This document shows, piece by piece, positions 26,734-34,366 of a stretch of 64,000 nt of DNA; positions within the stretch are counted from its first letter, which is position 1, and each line of letters opens with the position of its first letter. The notes beneath the pieces are model-generated. The model made no database searches. It was not told the DNA's origin and saw nothing but the letters and a program-made list of their open reading frames with translations. The DNA comes from Nitrospira sp. (lineage in GTDB: Bacteria > Nitrospirota > Nitrospiria > Nitrospirales > Nitrospiraceae), in assembly GCA_030444405.1 (NCBI GenBank), contig JARFPM010000010.1, positions 1-64,000 on the forward strand, written 5' to 3'. The translations under genes were made by a program, and so were the position numbers.

Positions 26734-27419
26734 TTCACTGATTATCAAAGGTCTTCACCTCATTGTGGTCAGGTAATCCGCCACACACGCCGCTCAAACT
26801 GCCCACCCTTCGCCATGTGGCCGGCTTTCCCGACCGCGGACTACTACGAGGGCTCCGTCAACGTGTACCGCGTCGGGGGACACACTCCCTTGTCATCGGT
26901 CATCGGTACACGCCTTCCCCAGTTCACATGCTGGACTTCACACACGGGCGAGGTTGCCTATCGCAGTCTTTCTCCTTGCGTGCCGCAAGTCGTCGCGAAC
27001 GTCATGGTCTAGCTACGCGCTCCCCATGACTCCCTGCTGGCCAGCGTACATGTCCAGCCCGCATTCGCCGTTCCCGTCCATACGTATGACGGGCACGGAT
27101 CCGCGTCCTGCCTGGCAAGCGGTGTCGGCAGGGGTGACATTTCAACCCTCAGATGCGTGTCAATAGGTGTGTGTTCCTCAACCGTCCCATGTTCAGCCTA
27201 GAGGCGCATTTTGGCGTAACCGCTTCGCCGCACGCCCCGTTTCCTGCGGACTTCGTCACCTTGCCAGTGTCCGGCAAGTCACCGCCGCTTCGGCTCACTC
27301 CTTCTCGTAGCAGAGGGAGGGTATGCTCGTCATTGCCGCACTCCTTCATCGAGCCATGCATTCCAGACATGCTCAAGCAACTCAGCCCCAGACAGGTGGG
27401 CTTCGTTGGCTGGGCGTAC

Positions 27420-27813
27420 TGTAGGTAATATCGGTGCCCCACGCCTCATTCGGTCGCCTGGTGGCCAAGGTCTGAGCCAACACGTTTTCCACTACCGGCA
27501 GCGCAGGCGTCGAATCCGTGGTCGTCGTGAACCGACGGACTGGTTGACAACGCAGTCCCAGTTTCTTGCGCAGTCGGTTGATACGCCCGACCCCAGCCGG
27601 GAACCCGTCGGCACGCAATTCTGCGTGGAGCCGCTCTGGGCCGTAGGTCTGCCGCGTGCGTATCTGCGCGGCCTGGATCGCCACTTCCAGCCGCGCGTTC
27701 TCCTGGGCGCGTTTCGAGGGGCGGCTGGTGCGCCAGGCATCGTACCCGCTTCGGGACACGTCAAGGACCCGACACAACAGACGCAACGGATACTGGAGAC
27801 GCAGCGTCCTCAT
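27420..27813 (-). CDS. IS3 orfB transposase, 5' exon
   Basis: ATG 27813 overlaps the orfA stop (ATGA). The frame reads MRTLRLQYPLRLLCRVLDVS, then GYDAWRTSRPSKRAQENARL, the HTH_21 region (YGPERLHAELRADGF) and the start of the integrase core NEAWGTDITY with the first catalytic Asp. It runs to A at 27420, the last exon base. With the 3' exon the spliced gene is exactly 287 codons including stop (394 + 467 = 861 bases), a normal OrfB length. Confidence 0.87.
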
Positions 27814-28127
27814 GAGCGCGTACCGGGCCGCTGCGCCTTCGCAAAGTACGCGGTGGTTTTTTTTAGGATGTCACGCTCCATGCGTGCTTCAGCGAGATCG
27901 CGCTTGAGCCGAGACACCTCGGCCTCCAGATCCGTCACGGGCCGTCGGCACTCGCCCAGCGTCGCGAGCCGGCCCTGCCGGGCTCGACACACCCAGCGCT
28001 CGAGAGTCTTGCCCGACATGGTGAGACGTCTGGCTGCCTCCGGAATCGCCAACTTCTGTTCCAGGACCAGCTGCACCGCTTGTTCACGGAACTCCTTCGT
28101 ATACTGCTGTCGTGGTAATTGCTCCAT
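27810..28127 (-). CDS. IS3-family OrfA (HTH transposase subunit)
   Basis: The 105-aa product starts MEQLPRQQYTKEFREQAVQL, has the HTH_Tnp_1 helix-turn-helix (LAIPEAARRLTMSGKTLERWV) and ends in a leucine-zipper-like coiled coil (VTDLEAEVSRLKRDLAEARMERDILKKTTAYF). A run of eight A on the - strand (27864-27857) about 50 bases before the stop is a fitting slippery site for the -1 frameshift that makes OrfAB in this family. Intact. Confidence 0.88.
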   Translation of the reverse strand: MEQLPRQQYTKEFREQAVQLVLEQKLAIPEAARRLTMSGKTLERWVCRARQGRLATLGECRRPVTDLEAEVSRLKRDLAEARMERDILKKTTAYFAKAQRPGTRS

Positions 28128-28185
28128 CCCCCACCTCCAGACCTCAGATCATAGGTTGAAGGCGTCCACTTTTTCGAGCCTAGCA

Positions 28186-28728
28186 CATATTGCGGCGCCC
28201 CGTGCGACGAAGAAGCGCCAGCAGGAGCGGGATCCAGAGAGGCATCAGACGAAGAAAGGCAACCAGTGGTACTTCGGCATGAAAGCTCACATTCGGGTAG
28301 ACAGTCGGACCAAATTGATCCACTCCGTGGCAGCCAACGCGGCGAATGTACATGACAGTCAGGTGTTGCCCGAGCTGCTGCATGGGCAGGAGACCCGCGT
28401 GTGGGGCGATGCGGCCTATAGAGGGCAGCGCGAGGTGATCCGGCTCCACGCCCCCAGTGTCGCCAAATGGATCCAGACCAAAGCCCATCGCCATCGGCCT
28501 CTGAGCGAGGCAGAGCGCGTCTGCAACCGCACCAAGTCGAAGGTCCGCGCCAAAGTCGCCCATGTGTTCTATGTGATCAAGCAGATCTTTGGGTTTGCCA
28601 AAGTGAGGTACCGCGGGCTGGTGAAGAATACCAATTGGCTCTTCGTCGCCTGCGACTTGGCGAATCTGTACGTGGCGCGCCGGCGTCTGTTGGCGGTTGT
28701 CGAGCGGGCGTGGGTGCGAACCAGGTAG
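28186..28728 (+). pseudogene. IS5 transposase, piece 4 (C-terminal half)
   Basis: The IS5 frame resumes AAPRATKKRQQERDPERHQTKKGNQWYFGMKAHI, which includes the second catalytic Asp region (GMKAHIRVDSRT), then SVAANAANVHDSQVLPELL and VWGDAAYRGQ. It ends with the Glu region NRTKSKVRAKVAHVFYVIKQIFGF and ARRRLLAVVERAW before TAG 28726-28728. It is long and nearly intact. In family members the motif reads KVEHIFGVIKR; here E to A (KVAHVF) removes the likely catalytic glutamate. Confidence 0.85.
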
Positions 28729-28918
28729 GGGCGACCCGACAGCGGGCGAACCTCGATCAGACGCTCTCGGACCATCGGATTCCCACCTGATTGCCCGCGT
28801 TGATCATCCCAGGAACTGATTGCTCAGCGAAACCGTGAATTAATAAGACCTTCCTTAGGTTGTTCTTAGGGTAGCAGCCATCGTTTTCCTACCGTGCCAC
28901 CCACTTCCGGCCGCTTCC

Positions 28919-28946
28919 TTGACAGGTAGAGCATATTGACTATACT
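28919..28946 (+). promoter_or_regulatory. Sigma-70-type promoter upstream of the pil cluster
   Basis: TTGACA (28919-28924), a 16-base spacer and TATACT (28941-28946) make a near-consensus promoter. It lies 65 bases downstream of the right IS5 end and 48 bases before the small HTH gene. It is the only good promoter in front of pilMNOPQ. Confidence 0.75.
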
Positions 28947-28993
28947 TAGCTTTGTGAATAACAAAAGGCATCCTAACTAGTACTACTACTGAC

Positions 28994-29206
28994 GTGAAAA
29001 AGCCTAAATATACTTCAAGTGAAGCGGGCTTTAAGGCCTACCAAGTATGCGACTTGTTCGACATTTCCAAGGCCACGCTCTTTCGCTGGGAACGGGATGG
29101 AGTTATTACCCAACCCGCTCGAGATTGGAGAAACTGGCGACTCTATACGAGAAAGAATGTGGATGAAATCGAGAAAGTTATTCGCGATCGAAAGGCTGTC
29201 GCGTAA
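28994..29206 (+). CDS. Small MerR-type helix-turn-helix protein
   Basis: The 70-aa product from GTG 28994 reads YQVCDLFDISKATLFRWERDGVI followed by RNWRLYTRKNVDEIEKVI, which is the winged HTH DNA-binding part of MerR/DUF-type excisionase-like proteins without any effector domain. It lies 15 bases upstream of pilM behind a strong promoter. It may be a transcriptional regulator of the pilus genes or of itself, an inference from position. A similar small HTH gene before pilM is not part of the classical operon. Confidence 0.75.
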   Translation: MKKPKYTSSEAGFKAYQVCDLFDISKATLFRWERDGVITQPARDWRNWRLYTRKNVDEIEKVIRDRKAVA

Positions 29207-29221
29207 AGTAGCAGGTCACGC

Positions 29222-30328
29222 ATGTTGACTTCACTCAAAAAGCTCGTAGAAACCGATATTGTCGCGATGCTGACTCCTCGACGACAGTTAGTGGGGCTCG
29301 ATATCGGATCGAGTGCGATCAAAGTCGCTCAACTCAAGGAAAGTAAGGGACGATACTTTCTCCAAAAGTTCGGCGTGAAACCGCTTGAGCCGGAAGTGAT
29401 TGTAGATGGGACGGTCATGGATGAAGGGCGTGTGGTCTCGGCTATTCGAGAATTGTTTGAGGAAGCCAACGTCAAGAATAAGCACGTCGCCATCTCGATC
29501 TCGGGACATGCTGTCATTGTGAAGAAGATCAATCTTCCGCCGATGCCGGACGAGGAATTGGAGGGGCAGGTGAAATTGGCGGCGGAGCAGTACATTCCCT
29601 TCGACATCAACGAAGTGAATATCGACTTTCATGTCTTATCTTCGGATGCGTCAGAAGATCAGCAGGGGGATATGTCGGTGATCCTTGTTGCCGCTAAGAA
29701 AGACAAGATTAATGAACTGACCGAACTCGTCAAGGCCGCGGGACTCGTCCCAATGGTCATGGATGTGGATGCGTTTGCGGTTGAGAATATGCATGCGATT
29801 AATTATCCGCTGGCGCAGGAGGAAACGACGGCGCTGGTGAATCTCGGCGCGAGCGTAATGAATGTGAACATCATCCGTGCCGGTTCGTCGTTGTTTACCC
29901 GGGATATTCCGTTGGGGGGAAATAGGTACACCGAAGCGATTCAACGCGAGATAGGGCTCTCGTTTGAGGAAGCTGAAGAGAGTAAGAAAAAGGACCGAGG
30001 AGGCGATTCTGGCGGGGTGTCGCTCACTGGCATCATGGACAGCGTGAATGCAGAAGTCGCCTCCGAGATCGCTCGGACGGTGGATTACTTCAAGACCTCA
30101 ACCGCCAATGCCGAGCTCAGTCGTGTTCTCGTCTGTGGTGGCGTGGCCCGGGCAAGAGGGCTGATTCAGCAGCTCGGCGATAGGATGCAACTGCGTGTAG
30201 AAATGGCTGATCCATTCGCCGAGATCGATATTACAGGGTGTGACATCGACTCTGACCTACTGGCGGATTTGGCTCCGTCGGCAGCCGTCAGTGTCGGATT
30301 GGCGTTGAGAGCGGTGGGGGACAGATGA
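29222..30328 (+). CDS. pilM: Type IV pilus assembly protein PilM
   Basis: The 368-aa actin-like ATPase has the phosphate loop LVGLDIGSSAIKVAQLKES, ISISGHAVIVKKINLPPMPDEEL and LVCGGVARARGLIQQL, with GASVMNVNII in the second subdomain. PilM sits on the cytoplasmic side and binds the N-terminal tail of PilN. ATG 29222 is used; ATG 29267 (closer to the conserved start) is possible. It overlaps pilN by ATGA. Confidence 0.95.
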   Translation: MLTSLKKLVETDIVAMLTPRRQLVGLDIGSSAIKVAQLKESKGRYFLQKFGVKPLEPEVIVDGTVMDEGRVVSAIRELFEEANVKNKHVAISISGHAVIVKKINLPPMPDEELEGQVKLAAEQYIPFDINEVNIDFHVLSSDASEDQQGDMSVILVAAKKDKINELTELVKAAGLVPMVMDVDAFAVENMHAINYPLAQEETTALVNLGASVMNVNIIRAGSSLFTRDIPLGGNRYTEAIQREIGLSFEEAEESKKKDRGGDSGGVSLTGIMDSVNAEVASEIARTVDYFKTSTANAELSRVLVCGGVARARGLIQQLGDRMQLRVEMADPFAEIDITGCDIDSDLLADLAPSAAVSVGLALRAVGDR

Positions 30329-30879
30329 TTCGGATTAACCTCCTACCAAGTGGGCCCAAAGGAAGGCCATCTAAACCTCAGTATGACGTGCGCGCACAGG
30401 CGCTGCTCGGCGTCGGAGTGATCCTGGTTACGCTGGCCGGGTGTTGGTGGTATTCGGCTGCGTTGGAAAGCGAGCTTGAAGCTCGGCAGGAGGAAAAACG
30501 AGATAAAGAAAAGCAAGTTGCTCAGCTGAAAGAGCAAGTCAAGCAAGTACAGGATTTTGAACAAAGGAAAAAGCTTCTTGAGGACAAGAACAGGATTATA
30601 GACCAGCTTGAGCAATCCAGAATGGGTCCGGTGAAGGTTCTCGACCATGTTAGTCAGAGTTTAGAGCCGCTCAAAGTATGGCTCACAAAGCTGGGTGTGG
30701 CACCCGATACCGTTGAGTTGGAAGGGAAAGCCTTAACAAACGACGACGTGGTGGAATTCGTGAACAACTTGCGACGTACGGATTATTTTACCGGCATCAA
30801 TCTGCAGGAGAGTAAAGCTGCAGTTGAAAACAAGATTAATTTGTACCAGTTTCGTTTGGCATTTCGCCTGAAGGGCTGA
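30325..30879 (+). CDS. pilN: Type IV pilus assembly protein PilN
   Basis: The 184-aa bitopic inner-membrane protein starts MIRINLLPSGPKGRPSKP, the conserved INLLP motif that docks into PilM. One membrane helix follows (residues ~28-50), then a coiled coil rich in E, K and Q (~50-95) and a small ferredoxin-like C-terminal domain. It pairs with PilO. It lies 2 bases upstream of pilO. Confidence 0.93.
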   Translation: MIRINLLPSGPKGRPSKPQYDVRAQALLGVGVILVTLAGCWWYSAALESELEARQEEKRDKEKQVAQLKEQVKQVQDFEQRKKLLEDKNRIIDQLEQSRMGPVKVLDHVSQSLEPLKVWLTKLGVAPDTVELEGKALTNDDVVEFVNNLRRTDYFTGINLQESKAAVENKINLYQFRLAFRLKG

Positions 30880-30881
30880 AG

Positions 30882-31526
30882 ATGGCTTTGCCGCAGCTCA
30901 ACCTTGATGCGCTTCGCAATGTGCCGGCTTTGCAAAAGGCCGCGCTCTTATTCTTGCTCGTCGGCGGCATGATTGCTGGCTTCTATTTCTACATTGCAGA
31001 ACCTAGGTCTGCAACCATCACGGCGCTCGAGGCTGAAAACAGCAGGCTGGAGAGCGAAATTCAAACACTTACGATTAAAGTGAAACATCTTGATGAATTA
31101 GTCGCCGCGAACAAACAGCTCGAAATTGAATTAGCTAAGAAGAAAGAACGTCTCCCACCGGAAGAAGAAGCGATCATGCTGCTGAAGCAGGTGTCTGATC
31201 TCGGTGTGCGATTGGGACTCGATATCAAACTGTGGAAGCCCGGCGCCCAGACCGAAGATGCGTCGAAGCTCTTCGTTAAAATGCCGGTCAGTGTGGAAGT
31301 AGCCGGGGTCTATCACACCGCCGCACTGTTTTTTGATCGGATCAATCGACTTCCTCGGATTATTACGGTGTCGGGCCTTAAGATGGGATCTCCGAAGGTT
31401 GAACAAGGGCGAATTGTATCGCAAACGACATTTGACCTAGTGGCATACGCCGCGCCACAAGAAAAGCCGGTTTCAGGAGCACCCCCTTCGGCTACTGCTC
31501 CCAAAGTGGCTCAAGTTGGAAAATAG
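30882..31526 (+). CDS. pilO: Type IV pilus assembly protein PilO
   Basis: The 214-aa bitopic protein has a membrane helix at about 20-42 (AALLFLLVGGMIAGFYFYIA), a coiled coil (~48-95), and a ferredoxin-like domain starting near LGLDIKLWKPG with VSVEVAGVYHTAALFFDRINRLPRIITVSGLK. These are PilO features. The last 25 residues are Ala/Pro/Ser-rich. It forms the PilN-PilO alignment complex. Confidence 0.92.
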   Translation: MALPQLNLDALRNVPALQKAALLFLLVGGMIAGFYFYIAEPRSATITALEAENSRLESEIQTLTIKVKHLDELVAANKQLEIELAKKKERLPPEEEAIMLLKQVSDLGVRLGLDIKLWKPGAQTEDASKLFVKMPVSVEVAGVYHTAALFFDRINRLPRIITVSGLKMGSPKVEQGRIVSQTTFDLVAYAAPQEKPVSGAPPSATAPKVAQVGK

Positions 31527-31541
31527 AGAAATCGTGACACC

Positions 31542-32165
31542 ATGCACATCTTGAATATCAGAAAGAAGTCTAGAGTATATGTTCTAGCAGTCGGTGTCAG
31601 CGTGGTGTGCGTGTGTGTCATCCTTTTGGGGAAAATAGATGCACGGGCCGAGTCTTCCCCTGTTCCTGGCCTGATGACTCCGATGCGGCAAGATGCCCTC
31701 AAGTTGCCTTCTGTGCCGGAAACGCCGAGGATGACCCCTCAAGCGATAGAACCGTCATCGCCTGGCGCCAATACTCCGGTGTCTACGCAGCTTTCTGTCC
31801 CAGACAGTGTGGTCGGAGGTGGGTATGATCCGTCCGGTCGTCGAGACCCATTTGCTCCCATCATCCAGGAACTTCAGCCAGGAAAGACGGATACAACCCT
31901 TCCACCATTGCAACGGGTGACCCTGACAGAGCTCAACCTTATTGCTATTGTGTGGGGGGCATACGGCTATACCGCTATGGTGCAAACTCCAGAAGGACAT
32001 GGGTACACGGTTCGACGGGGAACGAGGATCGGTCAAAGCAACGGAGTGGTCAGCGCAATTACTGAGCGCGGCATCATTGTCCAGGAACGATTCACTGATG
32101 TGTATGGCAAGAAGCAGGAGCGAGAACATGTCAAGCTCCTACATCCCAAAGAGGGCTCAGAATGA
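31542..32165 (+). CDS. pilP: Type IV pilus assembly protein PilP
   Basis: The 207-aa protein has an N-terminal membrane or signal segment (residues ~8-28), a disordered Pro/Ser-rich linker (~35-95) with the motif SGRRDPFAPI, and a beta-sandwich domain (VTLTELNLIAIVWGAYGYTAMVQTPEGHGYTVRRGTRIG). PilP links PilNO to the PilQ secretin. No clear lipobox is seen, so it may be anchored by the helix instead. It overlaps pilQ by ATGA. Confidence 0.9.
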   Translation: MHILNIRKKSRVYVLAVGVSVVCVCVILLGKIDARAESSPVPGLMTPMRQDALKLPSVPETPRMTPQAIEPSSPGANTPVSTQLSVPDSVVGGGYDPSGRRDPFAPIIQELQPGKTDTTLPPLQRVTLTELNLIAIVWGAYGYTAMVQTPEGHGYTVRRGTRIGQSNGVVSAITERGIIVQERFTDVYGKKQEREHVKLLHPKEGSE

Positions 32166-34126
32166 AACCACTATTCTTGTGCGCAGATCATTCCCGAACT
32201 GTTGGATGTTCGATCAAAGCCTTAGGTCTGTCGCTTGCCGCTCTAACCATAATTGCCCAAACGCCTGCGTTTGCAGAAGAGATCGGCATGACAAAGCGGA
32301 GCCATGCCGCCACCACACGATTGCTGGCACAGGCCGTGACCGCTATTGATGTCCGTCCCGAAGCGGATCTGGTGACCGTGGTGGTTGCCGGGGATGGTCA
32401 GCTGTTTCCTGAAGCAAACTTTTTAGATGAATCCCGTTTAATTGTCGATATTCCTGCCGTATCGTCAACCCTGAGACGATCGGTGGTACTGGCTGACCAC
32501 TACCTGCTCAAAAAGATCAGAGTGGGACACCATGCTGATAAGGTCAGACTTGTGTTCGATGTGCCGGAACGGCCGATCTTCTCTCTTGCCCGCGAAGAAA
32601 ATAAGGTATTGATCACACTGAAACCGAGCGAGCGAAAAATATCCTCTGTTGTCGCTGCGCACGTTGATGGGGGAGAGGTCGGCTCATACCATTCCCACCC
32701 ACGTAAGGCACTGTTCGAACCAGCGGATCGTATGGTCAAAAAGGCCGCGCGTATTGTCGGCCCCTCGCAGTCTCAGTTTAAGGTGCAGCTCGTTCAGATG
32801 GCGGCAGAAAGTGCACCTACTGAAAAGGACGACCGCTCCGATGATCTTGTGGTAGGGCAGTCCCGATTTGTAGGCCGACGCATCTCGCTCGATTTTCAGC
32901 AGGCCGACATTACCAACATTCTTCGATTGATCGCCGAGGTCAGCGGTTTCAACATCGTTGTCGGAGAAGGCGTCAAGTCGAAAGTCACCATGAAGTTGGT
33001 GAGTGTGCCGTGGGATCAGGCGTTGGACATGCTGTTGAAGATGAACGGCCTTGGCATGATTCGCCAAGGGAGCATTGTATGGGTGGATTCTCTGGCGAAT
33101 ATTGCTAAGCAGCAGGATGAAGAAACACGGGCCAAGGATGCTAAGATGAAGGCGGAAGAACTAGTCGACCGCGTCTTTTATATCAGGAATCTCCAGGCGC
33201 AGGAACTCGTGCAATCTCTACGACAGAACTTGAGTCCGCGCGGCCTCATGCAATTTAACGCGGGAAGCAATGCCTTGGTGGTTCGAGAGACAGAATCCAA
33301 GCTGGCCGTCATTAAGCAGCTTGTGGAGGGGCTCGACCTGGAAGTCCCCCAGGTTCAGATCGAAGCGCGCATCGTTCAAGCCGACACTGTGTATGCAAGG
33401 GGGTTGGGCATTCAGTGGGGATTCCAAGTGGGGAATCAAACACCCACGAATTACTATGCCGTCTCGAATCTTACCGGTCCGTTTGCGCAAGCCGCCGGGA
33501 CAGGGGCCACTACGATCGATCGAACGTTCCTGGTTAATTTGCCGGCCCAAGTCGGTGGATTGCCGGCCGTCCCGTCGCTGGGCTGGACTTTTGGGAAGCT
33601 TGGCGGCGATTTCGCTTTGGATATGCGGCTCTCGGCTGGAGAGTTGCTAGGTTTGACTAAAGTGATTGCGGCGCCGAAGATCACCACGTTGGACAAGCGG
33701 GAAGCGAAGATTTCTCAGGGTGAATCGATCCCCTTCCAGACAACGTCCTTACAAGGTACGCAAACGACGTTTGTCGATGCGAACTTGGAGTTGAACGTTA
33801 CGCCTCAGATCACCTCGCGCGATCCGAAAGAGGAGGGAAAGAGGATTTTGATGCGGGTGCGGGCGACTCGGAATGCTGTTGGCGCACGGAGCAATCCGGC
33901 CGGTCCGAGTATCGATCGACGAGAAGCGACGACACAGGTGATCGTCAGGGACGGTGAAACAATGGTGATCGGCGGAGTCTTTGTCGATACTCAAGGCAAC
34001 AACGTGCAAGGGATTCCCTATCTGTCTCGTATGCCGGTGCTTGGCTGGTTGTTTAAGAACAAGTCTGAGAGCGTCGCGAAGCAAGAGTTACTCATTTTTC
34101 TCACACCAAGCATTATCAAGACCTAA
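32162..34126 (+). CDS. pilQ: Type IV pilus secretin PilQ
   Basis: The 654-aa outer-membrane channel has a signal region (~15-40), one AMIN domain (~55-140, VTVVVAGDGQLFPEANF), an STN domain (RISLDFQQADITNILRLIAEVSGFNIVV), a NolW-type domain (VFYIRNLQAQELVQSLRQNLSPRG) and the C-terminal secretin domain (VPQVQIEARIVQADTVYARGLGIQWG to NKSESVAKQELLIFLTPSIIKT). It has a single AMIN domain rather than two or three. It is the last gene of the operon, ahead of a terminator. Confidence 0.96.
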   Translation: MKPLFLCADHSRTVGCSIKALGLSLAALTIIAQTPAFAEEIGMTKRSHAATTRLLAQAVTAIDVRPEADLVTVVVAGDGQLFPEANFLDESRLIVDIPAVSSTLRRSVVLADHYLLKKIRVGHHADKVRLVFDVPERPIFSLAREENKVLITLKPSERKISSVVAAHVDGGEVGSYHSHPRKALFEPADRMVKKAARIVGPSQSQFKVQLVQMAAESAPTEKDDRSDDLVVGQSRFVGRRISLDFQQADITNILRLIAEVSGFNIVVGEGVKSKVTMKLVSVPWDQALDMLLKMNGLGMIRQGSIVWVDSLANIAKQQDEETRAKDAKMKAEELVDRVFYIRNLQAQELVQSLRQNLSPRGLMQFNAGSNALVVRETESKLAVIKQLVEGLDLEVPQVQIEARIVQADTVYARGLGIQWGFQVGNQTPTNYYAVSNLTGPFAQAAGTGATTIDRTFLVNLPAQVGGLPAVPSLGWTFGKLGGDFALDMRLSAGELLGLTKVIAAPKITTLDKREAKISQGESIPFQTTSLQGTQTTFVDANLELNVTPQITSRDPKEEGKRILMRVRATRNAVGARSNPAGPSIDRREATTQVIVRDGETMVIGGVFVDTQGNNVQGIPYLSRMPVLGWLFKNKSESVAKQELLIFLTPSIIKT

Positions 34127-34151
34127 GGGCCGTTCCACCTCCGTGATCACC

Positions 34152-34194
34152 AAAAGCCTGGTGATGCGTTTCAGCATCATCAGGCTTTTGTTTT
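34152..34194 (+). terminator. Intrinsic terminator after pilQ
   Basis: A 15-bp stem (AAAAGCCTGGTGATG / CATCATCAGGCTTTT, with one G-U pair) and an 8-base loop are followed by GTTTTT. It starts 25 bases after the pilQ stop. The A-rich 5' arm could also serve the opposite strand. Confidence 0.9.
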
Positions 34195-34366
34195 TATCCC
34201 GCAGAGCTCGTAGCAATACCATCCAGGGTTTTGGCACTTGGTGCGGAACGTGACCGTCTTTTTAGTCTTGCCTGGGCTGTGATACGATGTCCGTCCCGTG
34301 AAGGGCTCGTGTGCTATTGCGGTAGAAAACTGACACCTGCTCCGCTCGATTTTCCGGGACTACCAA

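Larger units (their letters stand above)
25127..27419 (-). mobile_element. Group II intron inside IS3 orfB
   Basis: Read on the - strand the intron starts GTACGCCCAGCC at 27419 (close to the GUGYG consensus) and ends CTCACTCCAC at 25127 (AY end). It contains a reverse transcriptase ORF, a canonical domain V at 25178-25212 and a domain VI stem at about 25127-25170. Removing exactly these 2293 bases joins ...ACCTACA to TGCCGACC..., which reads ITYMPTVEGW, the expected IS3 transposase sequence (usually ITYLPT). About 690 bases lie between the 5' end and the RT ORF, room for domains I-III. Confidence 0.87.
24629..28185 (-). mobile_element. IS3-family (IS150-type) element carrying a group II intron
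   Basis: Two overlapping ORFs (orfA, orfB) of the IS3 family lie on the - strand. The element ends share AGTGGACGCC: TGTCAATAGTGGACGCC at about 24629 on the + strand and its counterpart at about 28156-28175 on the - strand. A 2293-bp group II intron occupies 25127-27419. Without the intron the IS is about 1.26 kb. Outer borders are good to about 15 bases only, because the right end has extra bases (CTAGCACA) before IS5 resumes. Confidence 0.8.
21159..28854 (+). mobile_element. IS5-family element shattered by three nested insertions
   Basis: The outer ends are imperfect inverted repeats: GGAAGGTCTGATGTATTC at 21159 and the complement of GGAAGGTCTTATTAATTC ending at 28854. They are flanked by a 4-bp duplication TTAG (21155-21158 and 28855-28858), a target type known for the IS5 family. 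Four collinear + strand pieces of one IS5 transposase gene lie inside, separated by an IS256-like element, an IS21-like element and an IS3-like element with a group II intron. Summed, the IS5 pieces are about 1.2 kb, a normal size for this family. Confidence 0.85.

Noticed and set aside
26760-27170. Several 60-95-aa frames on the + strand inside the intron 5' part
   Set aside because: They overlap the region expected for intron RNA domains I-III and show no family motif or ribosome site.
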